A stretch of DNA of 64,000 nt. It comes from Ignavibacteria bacterium. Its GTDB lineage: Bacteria > Bacteroidota > Ignavibacteria > Tepidaquicellales > Tepidaquicellaceae. The position numbers and the translations under genes were made by a program. Below, piece after piece: positions 1 to 9,828 of this stretch. The stretch lies in contig JADJYU010000003.1 in assembly GCA_016719565.1 (NCBI GenBank), forward strand, positions 62,001 to 126,000, in the 5' to 3' direction. The notes below the pieces were generated by a model that saw only the letters and a program-made list of their open reading frames with translations, was not told where the DNA came from and did no database searches. Every line of letters starts with the position of its first letter. Position 1 is the stretch's first letter.

Positions 1-201
1 TACACTGTCTTAGCTTCATTCGATGAGGTCAGATCATCCGGCGGATATAAAGTCAGGATCAGTAAGGTTGTGGAATATTCCGGCAGTATTAATTGTACTG
101 TTGAATATGAATCCCCTACCGGAATCGTTACTGCAAACCTTAACCAGCCATTTCATATTGTTAAGATACCAAAATCAAATAAACAGATTGTGTTCAATTA
201 A
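1..201 (+). CDS. C-terminal fragment, PrcB-like protease-complex-associated domain
   Basis: The reading frame is open from the first base and stops with TAA at 199-201, so only the last 66 residues of a longer protein are seen. The fragment contains 'SSGGYKVRISKV' followed by short alternating beta-type stretches and the ending 'HIVKIPKSN'. This resembles the PrcB_C domain, first named in a spirochaete protease complex and often found in small lipoproteins with a conserved 'GGY.v.I' core. The N-terminus, any signal peptide and any partner gene lie outside the window. The assignment rests on one short motif and the general pattern. A different small beta-sandwich domain is possible. Confidence 0.5.
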   Translation, partial: YTVLASFDEVRSSGGYKVRISKVVEYSGSINCTVEYESPTGIVTANLNQPFHIVKIPKSNKQIVFN

Positions 202-346
202 ATAAAAACGATAAATCATCTGACTACAAATAATATCTGATATGACAGACATAAATAATTTAATCAATTTCCGGCTACTCTATGGACTGCATAAATTTTT
301 ATTCTTATTTTCTAATAATGCTGATTGTATTTAATTAATTTGTGTA

Positions 347-1123
347 TTGTTAATAACCTGTAAAAATTGCGGTCAGAAGTATGAAGGTAATTTCTGTAAT
401 AACTGCGGACAGAAAGCAGATACTCAAAGGATTGATTTTAAATTTTTTAAAAAAAGGATAGAGCGCGTCTTATTCAAATTTTCAGATAAAGGAATTTTTT
501 ATACAGTAAGACAGCTTTTCACAAGACCAGGGATTGCAGCAAGAGAATACATCGAAGGAAAGAGAGTAAATCATTATGATCCACTGTCATTACTAATTCT
601 GCTGGCAGCTTCATACGGCATTCTTTATCATTATTTCGGCATAAATTTTTTTTCAAATATTTCAACAGGCGGTGAGTCAACTGTTAAAATAGATTTCATA
701 AAAGTAAATGAGTGGTTTTCAAATCATTTCTCCCTTGCAAACGGAATAATGATCCCGCTCTATTCAATCGGATCTTATGCTGTATTCAGAAATCAGGGAT
801 ATAATTATACTGAACATCTTACACTGAATACTTTTCTTGCTTGTCAGAGACTGCTATTACGTCTTTTCACTTTTCCGTTAATAGTAATTTTTCATCAAAG
901 TGATAATTTACAGATCCTCGAGTATATTTTTATAGGTTCAGATATAACTCTTTTAGTCTGGAGTTACAGTCAGTTTTTTGATAAACTCACAAAACCAAAA
1001 GTAATTCTTTTATCACTTTTATCATATTTAATTTTTTTCATTTGCACAATTGCGCTGATTTATTTTTTAATATATACACTATCTTTGATTCCTGAATCAA
1101 TTTTTAATATATTATTTAATTGA
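347..1123 (+). CDS. DUF3667 family membrane protein
   Basis: This 258-residue protein begins with two CxxC pairs ('CKNCGQKYEGNFCNNCGQKA'), which form a small zinc-ribbon-like head. A basic segment and the phrase 'TVRQLFTRPGIAAREYIEGKR' region follow, then four or so hydrophobic segments (about residues 80-100, 128-145, 175-190 and 220-250). The Cys-rich head plus 'RPG..areyi.GkR' plus membrane segments is the DUF3667 signature, a family common in Bacteroidota and without a known function. The best start is TTG at 347, because no ATG lies upstream in frame and the first CxxC begins only five residues later. It stands alone with about 145 bp on each side, so no operon is implied. Confidence 0.75.
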   Translation: MLITCKNCGQKYEGNFCNNCGQKADTQRIDFKFFKKRIERVLFKFSDKGIFYTVRQLFTRPGIAAREYIEGKRVNHYDPLSLLILLAASYGILYHYFGINFFSNISTGGESTVKIDFIKVNEWFSNHFSLANGIMIPLYSIGSYAVFRNQGYNYTEHLTLNTFLACQRLLLRLFTFPLIVIFHQSDNLQILEYIFIGSDITLLVWSYSQFFDKLTKPKVILLSLLSYLIFFICTIALIYFLIYTLSLIPESIFNILFN

Positions 1124-1267
1124 ATAAAATCCGGATAGATATTAATAAGAGTGAATTAATATTGTTTCAAATTCCAAAAATAATTTAACATTCTTACCTG
1201 CCTTTATACTGTTTATTCTCTTTTATAAAATTCATATTTTGAACGCATTATTTATTATTTCAGACTA

Positions 1268-2506
1268 ATGACAATCAATAAAAGCATTACTGAAGAAGCG
1301 GCTGATTTTGTTTTTGAACTTTTTAAAAACAAACTTCAAAGCATTTATGTGTATCATAATTATACACATACGGTAGAAGTTGTAGATGCAGTAATAAAAA
1401 TAGGCAATAAGCTGAACTTAAATGATGAAGATCTGGAGATCGTAACGCTGGCTGCATGGTTTCATGATACGGGATTCACTGAAAGGTGCGATAATCATGA
1501 AGATGCAGGAATAGAGATCGCGAAAAAATTTTTGTCAGAAAGAAATTATAATCCGGATAATATCTTACTTGTATGCGGATGTATAAACGCTACAAGATAC
1601 CCTCAGTACCCTACAAATATTCTTGAAGAAATTATCTGCGACGCAGATCTTTTTCATCTCGGCGGTAAAAATTATAATCTGAAGTCCGATCTGCTCCGCG
1701 TGGAATGGGAAAAGAATTCAGGCAAAACATATACTGATACTGAATGGCTAAAGATAAATATAGATTTTCTCACTACTCATAAATATTTCACCAGGTATGC
1801 AAAAAAATCTCTTGATGAATCAAAAACTGAAATACTTGTCAAGCTGCAAAAGAAATACAGGAAGAAAGTCAATGAAGATCTTGACAAAAAAAGCAAAGAG
1901 CTGAAGATCGAAGTTGAAAAGCAGAAATTGGATTCAAAAAAGGAAGCGAGTTTAAAAGCTGACAGAGGCATTGAGACGATGTTCAGAAATGTTATAAGAA
2001 CGCATGTTGAATTCAGCGCAATGGCTGACGGCAAAGCCAACATTATGATCAGCGTAAACACACTTATCATCGGCGCGCTAATCACTTTTCTTTTAAGAAA
2101 ACTTGACACAAATCCGCAGCTTATTATCCCGACATTCATGCTGATGCTTGTTAGTCTCGTTTGCATTATTTTCGGAGTGCTTGTAACCCGCCCCAATATT
2201 ACTTCCGGTATTTTTACAAGAGATGATATTAAAAATAAAAAAACGAATCTTCTTTTTTTTGGTAATTTTTTCAACATGGACTTAAAGGATTTTCAATGGG
2301 GCATGACTGAAATGATGAATGACAGAGAATTTCTTTACGGCAGTATGGTAAAGGATTTTTATTTTTTAGGACAGGTGCTCGGAAGGAAATACAAGTATCT
2401 GAGAATTTGCTATACAATTTTTATGTACGGACTGATATTTTCAGTATTAGCTTTTGCAGTTGCCTTTATGACAATGCCGATTGAGCCGATAGATTTTTTT
2501 GAATAA
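1268..2506 (+). CDS. HD-domain protein with C-terminal PycTM (Pycsar effector-like, DUF5706) membrane domain
   Basis: The 412-residue protein has two parts. Residues 1-190 form an HD phosphohydrolase domain with metal ligands visible as 'HNYTHT', 'AAWFHDTGF', 'NHED' and 'CDADLFHLGG'. A charged coiled-coil linker rich in Lys and Glu (about 190-235) follows. Residues 240-410 hold 'FSAMADGKANIMISVNTL' and paired hydrophobic helices, which are the hallmark of the PycTM/DUF5706 domain. In Pycsar anti-phage defence, PycTM proteins sense cyclic pyrimidine nucleotides and damage the inner membrane. HD-PycTM fusions are also widespread outside confirmed defence loci, and the HD part may hydrolyse a nucleotide signal. 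A sixA gene follows about 14 bp downstream. A class III cyclase lies just beyond on the other strand. Confidence 0.8.
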   Translation: MTINKSITEEAADFVFELFKNKLQSIYVYHNYTHTVEVVDAVIKIGNKLNLNDEDLEIVTLAAWFHDTGFTERCDNHEDAGIEIAKKFLSERNYNPDNILLVCGCINATRYPQYPTNILEEIICDADLFHLGGKNYNLKSDLLRVEWEKNSGKTYTDTEWLKINIDFLTTHKYFTRYAKKSLDESKTEILVKLQKKYRKKVNEDLDKKSKELKIEVEKQKLDSKKEASLKADRGIETMFRNVIRTHVEFSAMADGKANIMISVNTLIIGALITFLLRKLDTNPQLIIPTFMLMLVSLVCIIFGVLVTRPNITSGIFTRDDIKNKKTNLLFFGNFFNMDLKDFQWGMTEMMNDREFLYGSMVKDFYFLGQVLGRKYKYLRICYTIFMYGLIFSVLAFAVAFMTMPIEPIDFFE

Positions 2507-2520
2507 TTAAATTTTAGTTT

Positions 2521-3027
2521 ATCAAAGAGCTTTACTTAATAAGACATGCAAAATCCAGCTGGGATTATCCTGATCTTGACGATCACGACAGACCTTTAAA
2601 CAAAAGAGGAAAAAACAACGCACATCTAATGTCTGATGTATTGAAGGGGAAAAATATTTATCCTGATCTGATTCTCTCGAGCAGTGCCGTCCGGGCGATT
2701 AAGTTGGCAAAAATAATCGCAAAGAAACTAAATTATGAAAAAAGTAAAATAGTCAGTTCACGTGATCTTTACATGGCTTCAGTAAAAGATTTAATTAATG
2801 AATTTCAGACTATAGACAGTAAATACAACACTGTTTTTTTTATTGGTCATAATCCGGATATAACTTCGCTTGCAAATCACCTCACTGATAAAGATATTGA
2901 CAATATTCCGACCTCCGGAATTTTTTCAGTAAAGTTTGATATAAATGTATGGAATGAACTTGATAAGAATAAAGGAAAGTTTAATTTTTTTATTTATCCG
3001 AAAATGTTTTATGACAAATTCATATAA
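2521..3027 (+). CDS. sixA: SixA-type phosphohistidine phosphatase
   Basis: This small histidine-phosphatase-superfamily protein (about 168 residues) has the N-terminal catalytic motif 'LYLIRHAKSSWD', the second Arg region 'SSSAVRAIKLAKII' and the C-terminal 'FFIGHNPDITSLANHL'. SixA proteins remove phosphate from phosphohistidine, for example on HPt domains or the nitrogen phosphotransferase system. The expected N-terminus 'xKELYLIRHAK' places the initiator at 2521, but the codon there is ATC, preceded by a TAG at 2515. Either ATC is used as a rare start or a base has been misread, since ATG would differ by one base. The next ATG (2629) would delete the catalytic histidine. The gene follows the HD-PycTM gene closely and could be cotranscribed with it. 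Confidence 0.8.
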   Translation: MKELYLIRHAKSSWDYPDLDDHDRPLNKRGKNNAHLMSDVLKGKNIYPDLILSSSAVRAIKLAKIIAKKLNYEKSKIVSSRDLYMASVKDLINEFQTIDSKYNTVFFIGHNPDITSLANHLTDKDIDNIPTSGIFSVKFDINVWNELDKNKGKFNFFIYPKMFYDKFI

Positions 3028-3073
3028 TATTTCATCATAATACTCAATGATCATTTTTTTAATAAGGACATTC

Positions 3074-4127
3074 TCAGACAGGCTCAATACTGTATAAAGT
3101 TATATCCTGCTCTTTGCCTCTGAGTCTGAATTTTCCCATACTCTCTTTCCTGTATCTGCCGTTCAGTTCCATTTTTTTGATTACATCTTCAGAGACTAAG
3201 AGACCTTTTCCAAGTGTCTTACTCTGCGCCTGGATCCTGGAAGCGGTATTAAGAACATCACCGTGAAATACGATTTCCTTTTTTTGAGTCACCGATCTCT
3301 CCGGTCACTACCTCACCGTAATGAAGTCCCGCTTTGAATTCAGGAATAATACTGAACGTATTCAGATAATTCTCCGAAAGGTATTCTATACATTTCCGCA
3401 TCTCAAAAAAACAATTGAGACAATTTAAATTTTCGAATCCCCTGTCATTGATCCAGCTGATTATAACTTCATCCCCGACATACTGATAAACATCTGCTTT
3501 ATTCGAGACAATAACTTCATCAATATCAAAAAAATATTTGTTTATAAATTTATGATATTCCACAGGACCTAATTTCTCTGCAATTGTTGTGGATGATGTA
3601 AGATCAATAAACATAAACATCCTTTTCTCAAGACGCGGCTTATGGTATTTTCCGGATATATAATTCAGGAGAACTTTTCTGCCGAGGAGAGTATTGATCT
3701 GCCAGATAAAATTCATCAGGAAACTGAAGGAAATTGCAAATATAAAAATATTTTTAAAATCCCCTTTTAATATAAAATGTCTGAAGTCACCGCTCATTAC
3801 GGTTTCAAACATTGAAGCGTTATTCAGGCTGCTTTCATGCACAACCCATACTATTATAACCGAAAATGAAATTATAAAAATATAGAATCCTGTCCGAATC
3901 AAAAGGGCTGAAATAAATTTCAGCTTATTGAAATTATTCTGAAAAACATAGATCTCAAAAACTGAACTTACAAAGGAGATCATAAATCCAATTATCGCAC
4001 CTTTTAATATTGTTACCGGTTCAGAATTGAATGCAATTGCTGTAAACAGAGGTCCTACAATGAGCCCGGGGAGAGATAAATAAATTACTGAACGGATCTT
4101 TTCTTTCCTTCTGACTGAAGAATTCAT
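3074..4127 (-). CDS. Membrane-anchored class III adenylate/guanylate cyclase (one frame break)
   Basis: Four hydrophobic segments (about residues 12-35, 40-62, 75-105 and 125-150) precede a cytosolic class III cyclase domain that would make cAMP or a related cyclic nucleotide. Metal-binding residues are visible as 'MFMFIDLTSST' and 'YQYVGDEVIISW'. The late motif 'FHGDVLNTASRIQAQ' contains the conserved Asn and Arg. The position that is often Lys in adenylate cyclases appears as Gln ('VYQYVGD'), so the base specificity is unclear. The frame breaks at an A7 run near 3283: removing one A joins 'GEIGDSKK' to 'EIVFHGD' and restores an ordinary length of about 350 residues. It is convergent with sixA and the HD-PycTM gene. 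Whether it is functionally linked to that effector-like protein is inference. Confidence 0.8.
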
Positions 4128-4187
4128 TTTTCCAAAACGAATTTAGAAAATATTATAGTTCATAATTTAAATTACACATAAAATAAT

Positions 4188-6747
4188 TCAGAGAATAAAC
4201 GCCGATCCTATATAAAATTTTATATCTTCATCGGATTTTGCTACTGTTACTCCGAAGTTCAGCATTCTGTTAATATAAGACATCCACAGAGTACCGCCGT
4301 ATGAGTTATGCCATTTTTTAGAATCCTCGCCTTCCAGGAAAACTCTGCCTGTTCCTCCGAAAACGGATATGCCGAAAATACTCGGCACGAGAATATTAAC
4401 CGGAAGCAGCCTGAGTCTGATTTCAGCCTGAGTCAGCAGTAATCCGTCTCCTGCAAATCTTTCTCTGGAATAACCCTGCAGTGAATTTTCACCACCGAGA
4501 AAAAGCGATTCACTGAAAGGATAATCTCCCCAGATCTTTCCGGCCGCCGCCTGTATTACAAATGTCGCTCCCATTAATGTATCAGTTGAAAAATAACCTC
4601 TGATATCAAATCCTGCTTTAATGAATGGCAATGTGCCTGATACTTCAGGATTGTATAAACCTCCTGCTCTGAAGAGAATACCTTTTATTGTTTCCACAGG
4701 ACTGTTTCGGGAATCATACTTTACTCCGAGTATTAACCCGCTGGTATATAATTTACCTAAGCCGTAAAGATCCGGATCCTGACCTGAGAGAGTGTTCGGA
4801 TTTTCTTTTACGTTAGTATAATGAAAGTAAAGTCCCGACTCAAGAAAGGTTTTTTTGTTCAGCGAGTATTCCAGTCCTATATTAATTCCGAAAAAATTTT
4901 CGTTGACATCATAGAATCCAACTTCATCAAGTTCTTCTTTTAATTCAGTTTCATTTCCCTGACCGTAATAACTTGTAACGTTTAATCCGGTGCTTTTAAT
5001 TTTGAGAAACGAATTTTGATTTCTGATCAGATTATAAAAATTACCTGTATAATCGAAATTGAATTTGCTTTGCTTAAACGAATAAGCCGCTGACAAAGAC
5101 ATTCTGTAAGCATAAGGATTCAGTCCGTAATCAAATTTATAAAGGATCGGTCCGCCGCCAAGTATCAATCCGTCATCTGAATTGAGATCAAATAAAGGCT
5201 CGATTCTCCAGTCCTCGCTCCGGTCTTCTGTCTTCGGTTCATATCTTTCCGTTTCATTATTTTCAGATCTGATGTCTTTCAGGACTTTCACATTGGAATT
5301 AGTTTTTTTGCGATAATCAAGTTCACCTTTTGACTTTATGATATTCACCTCAATATCAGAATTCAAACTTTTCGCTTCACTTAATTTATCTGCTCCTCCG
5401 TTCAGATATAATCTGATCTCCTTTGTGTATTCAGAATCAAATGTCCTGTTAAAAAAAGGAACATCTTTTTTTTCACCGGACTCTTTGTCTTTTTCATAGA
5501 TCTTCAGCACAAGCTTTTCATCACCTTTATATTCGATTTCTACAAATTCATCTTTATCACTTCCGTAAACGTCGGCTATTTCATTGATGAGTTCATAATA
5601 TTCATCCGAAGCGGACTTCAATTTATCACGTCTTGACTTAATCAGTCTTTCCAGATGCTTGCCTTCCAGACTGTACCATTCGGATGGAATTCTCTTCACT
5701 GCAGAAGTTATCAGCGAATCAGTCAATGTATTCTGAATATACACCACTAATGAATCATAAACTTTTTTCGGAACAGGCGGAAGAAATCTTCTGTCCACAT
5801 ATCTGCCGTTAAAAGTCAGATCATAGATCTTGGGATAATCTTCACCGTAACCTTCAATCTGTGTGATCGACTTTCCGACAATTGACGGTATCAATCCGTC
5901 ATAAAGACTAAACGCCTGATCCCTGTCGCGAGGTATGGGTTTATAAATTGTCTTTCCTTTATTCTTATAGCCAGCCCACTTCCACTGATCCGAATGTCTG
6001 TCCCAGTCCCCTATCATAATATCAACTAATCTTGCTTTCAAAAACTCAGTATGATCCACCTGATGATCGTTATTCTTCTCAAGCTTTTTATAAAGCTTGA
6101 ATGTGTTTTCAATCTTGTCTGAATTTCCGAAACCCTTTTCGTCATCTTCCGCCTTCATCCGGATTTACTTCTATTGTGCCGAGCAGACCGCCGAATTCAT
6201 TTCTGTAATCTCCGAGAGATCTGTCATTTGGAAGCACTACTACAATTGGTTCTGCATTTAGAATTCCGACAGCATTCAGCAAAGGAGCGACGATCACTGC
6301 GGAAAAAGGATGAGAAGTGCTGATCTGATCTTTTACAAGATCAGCAAAGACAGAATTCTGAAGATCTTTCGGAAGGATCTTGCTTGGGTCTTTATTCATC
6401 GATCTGAACTTATACTCAATGCCGTCTTTGCCTTTCAGTCTGAGAGATTTTGTCTGCAGACCACCGCCTTTTTTTAACGGAGTGAGTCCGCCTGCAAACT
6501 TTTCCATATCAATTACATCAGCATAAAACGGAGCAGTCCAGAGATCACGCCAGTGTTTTCCCAGAAAGAATTCAGTCAGACCTGTTCTGTCATATTCACT
6601 TCCGGCTGTTACTTTTTTCTTCCCTGAAAATATTTTCAATGAATCTTCCTGTGAATAAGCGTAATCAACTTTAATTGATATAAGTAATAAAATTATTACT
6701 AAAACTTTTTTTATTTCAATTTTATTCACAGCGCTGTTACAATTCAA
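4188..6747 (-). CDS. Kinase-like domain fused to Omp85/BamA-type outer-membrane barrel (one frame break)
   Basis: Two overlapping frames (6747-6142 and 6158-4188) join into one protein of about 850 residues. It begins with a hydrophobic signal segment ending near 'DYAYSQ'. The first 400 residues contain 'LVDIMIGDWDRHSDQWKW' and 'PIPRDRDQAFSLYDG', which resemble the catalytic Asp and metal-binding Asp blocks of the HipA/FAM20C-like kinase fold. The C-terminal 350 residues look like a beta-barrel, with 'LFLGGENSLQGYSRER' matching the Omp85 'LGG...RGY' motif, and the chain ends in a hydrophobic 'SAFIL', as barrels do. Surface-antigen proteins of this layout occur in Bacteroidota but their role is unknown. 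The break near 6150 falls at 'EVNPDE/KAEDDEKG' and needs one base change. Confidence 0.7.
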
Positions 6748-6807
6748 AATAAAGTATTTTATATAAGTTAATTATTTATAAAGTGAATATTTATTACAGG
6801 ATAATTT

Positions 6808-7704
6808 TCATTTAACATGATATGGATAGATCACAATGTAACCTTTGCCGGATTTACCTTCATTACTTATCAGCAGTTCATTATTCTTTGAAAATGCAAT
6901 GCCCTCAGGCTGCTCGTGTATTTTGGGATTCAATGATTCTCTGTCAATGATAATTCCGTCTTCTGACAATTCGATCAGTTCATTACCGTTTGCGGCTATA
7001 ACAAAGAATGTGTTTTTCACAGGATGTTTTTTTATCCCCGACGGATTAAATTCTTTTTTAAATCCTGACAGAGGAATAGTAAATCTTGGTTTCGGTTCAA
7101 GCTTTTTTGTATCAAGTGAAAAAGAATAAATCGCTTTCTCATCAGCATTGCCGGTACCGGAATTACCTTTACATGCAAGAAGGAGTGAATTAGTTTTCCC
7201 GTCATAACAAAGACCTTCAACATCAAATGACTGTTTCAATTCGGTTTCATGAAGGACATAATCAGAATATTCATTCTCGCCCGCTTCTTTAAATTCATAC
7301 AGATCTCCGTTACTTTTGATCAGATAAAAATTCCCGTTTACAAATTCAATGTCTTCGAAATCACCTTTCATGACTGAACTGCCTACAGCAAATTTCTTAA
7401 TTATTTCACCGCTTGAAATATCGATCTGATAAACTACCGAAGACTCATCCTGCATTCCGAAAAGTCTTCCATCCGGGGTAAAAGTAATTCCGGAAATCTC
7501 TTTCAATGATGGCGGCAGTTTAAGGATCTGAGGCACCGTTGAATCAAGCTTGTAATGTGACAATGCGGAAGTGTCATTGTCAGTTTTAACTACATCGTTA
7601 TTTTTTGAATTTTCTTTCACGGAGTTTTTTTTGCCGGAATTTTCTTTAGTACCGCATGATATTAATATCATACTGAGGAAAATAACCTTTATTAATTTTA
7701 TCAT
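6808..7704 (-). CDS. SdiA-regulated/phytase-like beta-propeller lipoprotein
   Basis: The likely start is ATG at 7704, which gives an ideal lipoprotein leader 'MIKLIKVIFLSMILISCG' with the lipobox ending at Cys; the longer upstream extension would spoil this. A low-complexity Asn/Lys/Ser linker follows, then a propeller-like domain of about 250 residues with 'LKEISGITFTPDGRLFGMQD', 'VMKGDFEDIEFVNGNFYLI', 'SFDVEGLCYDG', 'NPSGIKKHP' and 'QPEGIAFSKNNELLISNEG'. These repeated 'E-G-(I/L)' blades match the SdiA-regulated (PF06977-like) family, which is predicted to be periplasmic. The substrate is unknown. The gene reads away from the P450 gene, with about 200 bp between them. Confidence 0.7.
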   Translation of the reverse strand: MIKLIKVIFLSMILISCGTKENSGKKNSVKENSKNNDVVKTDNDTSALSHYKLDSTVPQILKLPPSLKEISGITFTPDGRLFGMQDESSVVYQIDISSGEIIKKFAVGSSVMKGDFEDIEFVNGNFYLIKSNGDLYEFKEAGENEYSDYVLHETELKQSFDVEGLCYDGKTNSLLLACKGNSGTGNADEKAIYSFSLDTKKLEPKPRFTIPLSGFKKEFNPSGIKKHPVKNTFFVIAANGNELIELSEDGIIIDRESLNPKIHEQPEGIAFSKNNELLISNEGKSGKGYIVIYPYHVK

Positions 7705-7906
7705 AAGTATTAAATGACTCAAATTAAGAAAATTATTTAATAAATAAAACAAGCTATTCAGTTACTGAATGAGTTAAACACTTACTTTAATATTTTAAAA
7801 ATATGTCTGCGTAATTTTATCTAATCTTAACAGTGAACATCGAATTCAAATATAAATTGTCTTGAATAACTTTCATAATTAATTTAGTTTGATTTCAAAT
7901 AATAAA

Positions 7907-9177
7907 ATGCAGGACACAAATACATCAGTATCAAATATTAGCATAGATGAGAATTTCAATTTATTTAAGACATTATCTCTGAAAGAAAATATTCAGGATC
8001 CGTATCCTGTTTATAACTCTCTCAGAGAATATGATCCTGTTTTTTTATGAATTCCCCGACAGGATTTTTATCAGAAAATATCTGGATACTTACGCGATAT
8101 GATCATATTTCTTCAGTACTGATCAATAAAAAATTCGGCAGAGGCAACAGATTCGGCAAAGGAAAAATAACGGCGAATTATGCAAAGCTGAATTCGCTTA
8201 CACAGATGAGACAGCACTGGGTAAATTTCCTTGACCCTCCGGAACATACACGCATAAGAAGTTTCATCAACAAAGTGTTTTCCCCAAAAATGGTCAATGA
8301 GCTGAAACCCGGAATTGATTCCATTGTCACCTATTTAATGGACAGAATTAATGGAAATGAAGCTGAGTTCATTAGTGAATTTTCTTACCCGCTTGCCGCC
8401 ATAACCATAGCGGAGTTTTACGGCATTCCAAAAGAAGACAGGGATATTCTCGACAAGTGGGCAATGCAGATAGTTAAGACATTAGACGTTGTTACAAATC
8501 AGTTCACACAGGATGACTTAAAAAATATATACCGCTGCGCTGATGAGATAAAGGATTATTTCAGAAAGCAGGTGGAGGAAAAAGAAAGAAATCCGAAAGA
8601 TGATATGATCAGCAGACTGCTGACTATTGAAAATAATGGCGACCGGCTTACAAAGGAAGAAATTATCGCCTCGCTTGTGCTGATGATAATGGACGCTCAT
8701 GAAGCTCCGAAAAATATGATCTCAAACGGATTATACGCTTTACTAAAAAATCCTGAACAATTTGAAAAACTAAAAAATGATCCTTCTCTTACTGAAGGAG
8801 CAGTTGATGAATTATTAAGATATGACAGTCCGGCGCAGTTTACGGGAAGGAGAACTCATGAAGATGAAACAGTCGGCGGTAAGGAAATAAAAAAAGGACT
8901 TCAGATAATTTGTATGCTCGGTGCGGGTAACCGGGACCCGTTAAAATTTTCCGAACCGGACAGACTTGATATTGAAAGGAAGAATGTGATACCGCTTTCC
9001 TTCGGCGGAGGAATTCATTTCTGCGCGGGAGCAGGATTCGCAAAGCTCGAAGCTTTATCGGCATTTGAAAATATCGCGAAGAATTTTCCTGATATTAAAC
9101 TGAAAGACAAAGAATATCATTTTCATGATTCTCTTCATTCAAGAGGTCTTGAAAGTCTTGAAGTTTATTTGAAATAA
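7907..9177 (+). CDS. Cytochrome P450 (one frame break), atypical I-helix
   Basis: The haem-binding loop 'LSFGGGIHFCAGAGFAK' with its Cys ligand, the ExxR motif in 'VDELLRYDSP' and the 'FLDPPEHTRIRSFINKVFSP' segment identify a bacterial class I P450 of about 423 residues. The true start is ATG at 7907 ('MQDTNTSVSN'). The frame breaks in a T7 run at 8040-8047, where one more T joins 'REYDPVFF' to 'MNSPTGFLSEN'. The I-helix reads 'MIMDAHEAPKN' where most P450s have 'AGxET', so the oxygen-activating Thr is replaced by Ala. It lies 0.65 kb upstream of the PKS on the same strand and is a plausible tailoring hydroxylase for the lipopeptide. No ferredoxin gene is visible. Confidence 0.88.
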
Positions 9178-9178
9178 A

Positions 9179-9637
9179 TTACTTCTTTTTATAATTACTC
9201 TCATAGGTTTTTATCCAATCCTGAGGAGTAATTTTCGAAACCAGTTTACCAATCAGTTCAAATGGAATATCTTCCGGCTTTTTAAATCTGATACAGCTTT
9301 TACCCATATCAAGCTTTGACGGAACTGATTTTTTGTATTCTGCTGTAAACCAGTCGAGAAGTTTTTTATCTGAGTAAACTCCCATATGATACAAAGCAAT
9401 GAAATTTTTCTGCGAAGCAATATTGATAAACGGAAGCGGCAGTTTCGGATCGCAATGATATCCGTCAGGATAAAGACTGTGAGGGATCACATATCCAATC
9501 ATTCCGTAACTCATTTCTTCTTTAAATCCTTTAGGTAGATTTTTCTTTATTATATTCCTCAATTTAGTAACAAACTTTTTTCTGTCTTCCGGAAGAGAAT
9601 CTATATATTCATTTACAGTTGCTGCGTCTGAAGTCAT
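9179..9637 (-). CDS. DUF1801 domain protein (YdhG/CyaY-like fold)
   Basis: This 152-residue protein has the DUF1801 pattern: N-terminal 'VNEYIDSLPEDRKKFVTKLRNII', then 'GFKEEMSYGMIGYVIP', the core 'LPFINIASQKNFIALYHMG' and the closing 'LDMGKSCIRFKKPEDIPFELI'. Members of this family are small soluble proteins of unknown function with an iron-chaperone-like fold. It has no signal peptide and no membrane segment. It sits tail-to-tail with the P450, one base apart, and is divergent from the PKS, so it interrupts what would otherwise be a one-strand biosynthetic cluster. A link to the pathway is not indicated by the sequence. Confidence 0.8.
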   Translation of the reverse strand: MTSDAATVNEYIDSLPEDRKKFVTKLRNIIKKNLPKGFKEEMSYGMIGYVIPHSLYPDGYHCDPKLPLPFINIASQKNFIALYHMGVYSDKKLLDWFTAEYKKSVPSKLDMGKSCIRFKKPEDIPFELIGKLVSKITPQDWIKTYESNYKKK

Positions 9638-9828
9638 GATCCATATAATTTAATTTTTAAAACACAAAATATAATTTTAAGATAAATTTCTCAATACAAA
9701 GTTTTAAAAACGTGAATTTCGATTCACCATTGAGTTATACCGGCAACACCGTAAGCCCAATACTCATTTCAGTCATTTATAGTCATTTAATTACACAATT
9801 AGAATTTTTATATTGATTAAATTATTTT
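9638..9828. promoter_or_regulatory. Divergent intergenic region ahead of the PKS/NRPS genes
   Basis: These 191 bases separate the DUF1801 gene from the PKS and should hold the main promoter of the cluster. A perfect 6-bp hairpin GTGAAT-TTCG-ATTCAC lies at 9712-9727. A direct repeat 'AGTCATTTATAGTCATTTA' lies near 9773-9791. No clear promoter box or ribosome-binding site can be pointed out, so any regulatory role is inferred from position. Confidence 0.3.

Noticed and set aside
1777..2277. Minus-strand open frame of 166 codons inside the HD-PycTM gene
   Set aside because: It is a Ser/Phe-rich shadow of the Lys/Glu-rich coding strand, with no domain or start context.
1268..4127. A confirmed Pycsar defence operon
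   Set aside because: The cyclase is on the opposite strand, is membrane-anchored and resembles the common Bacteroidota cyclase type, and HD-PycTM proteins are common without defence partners; kept only as a hypothesis.
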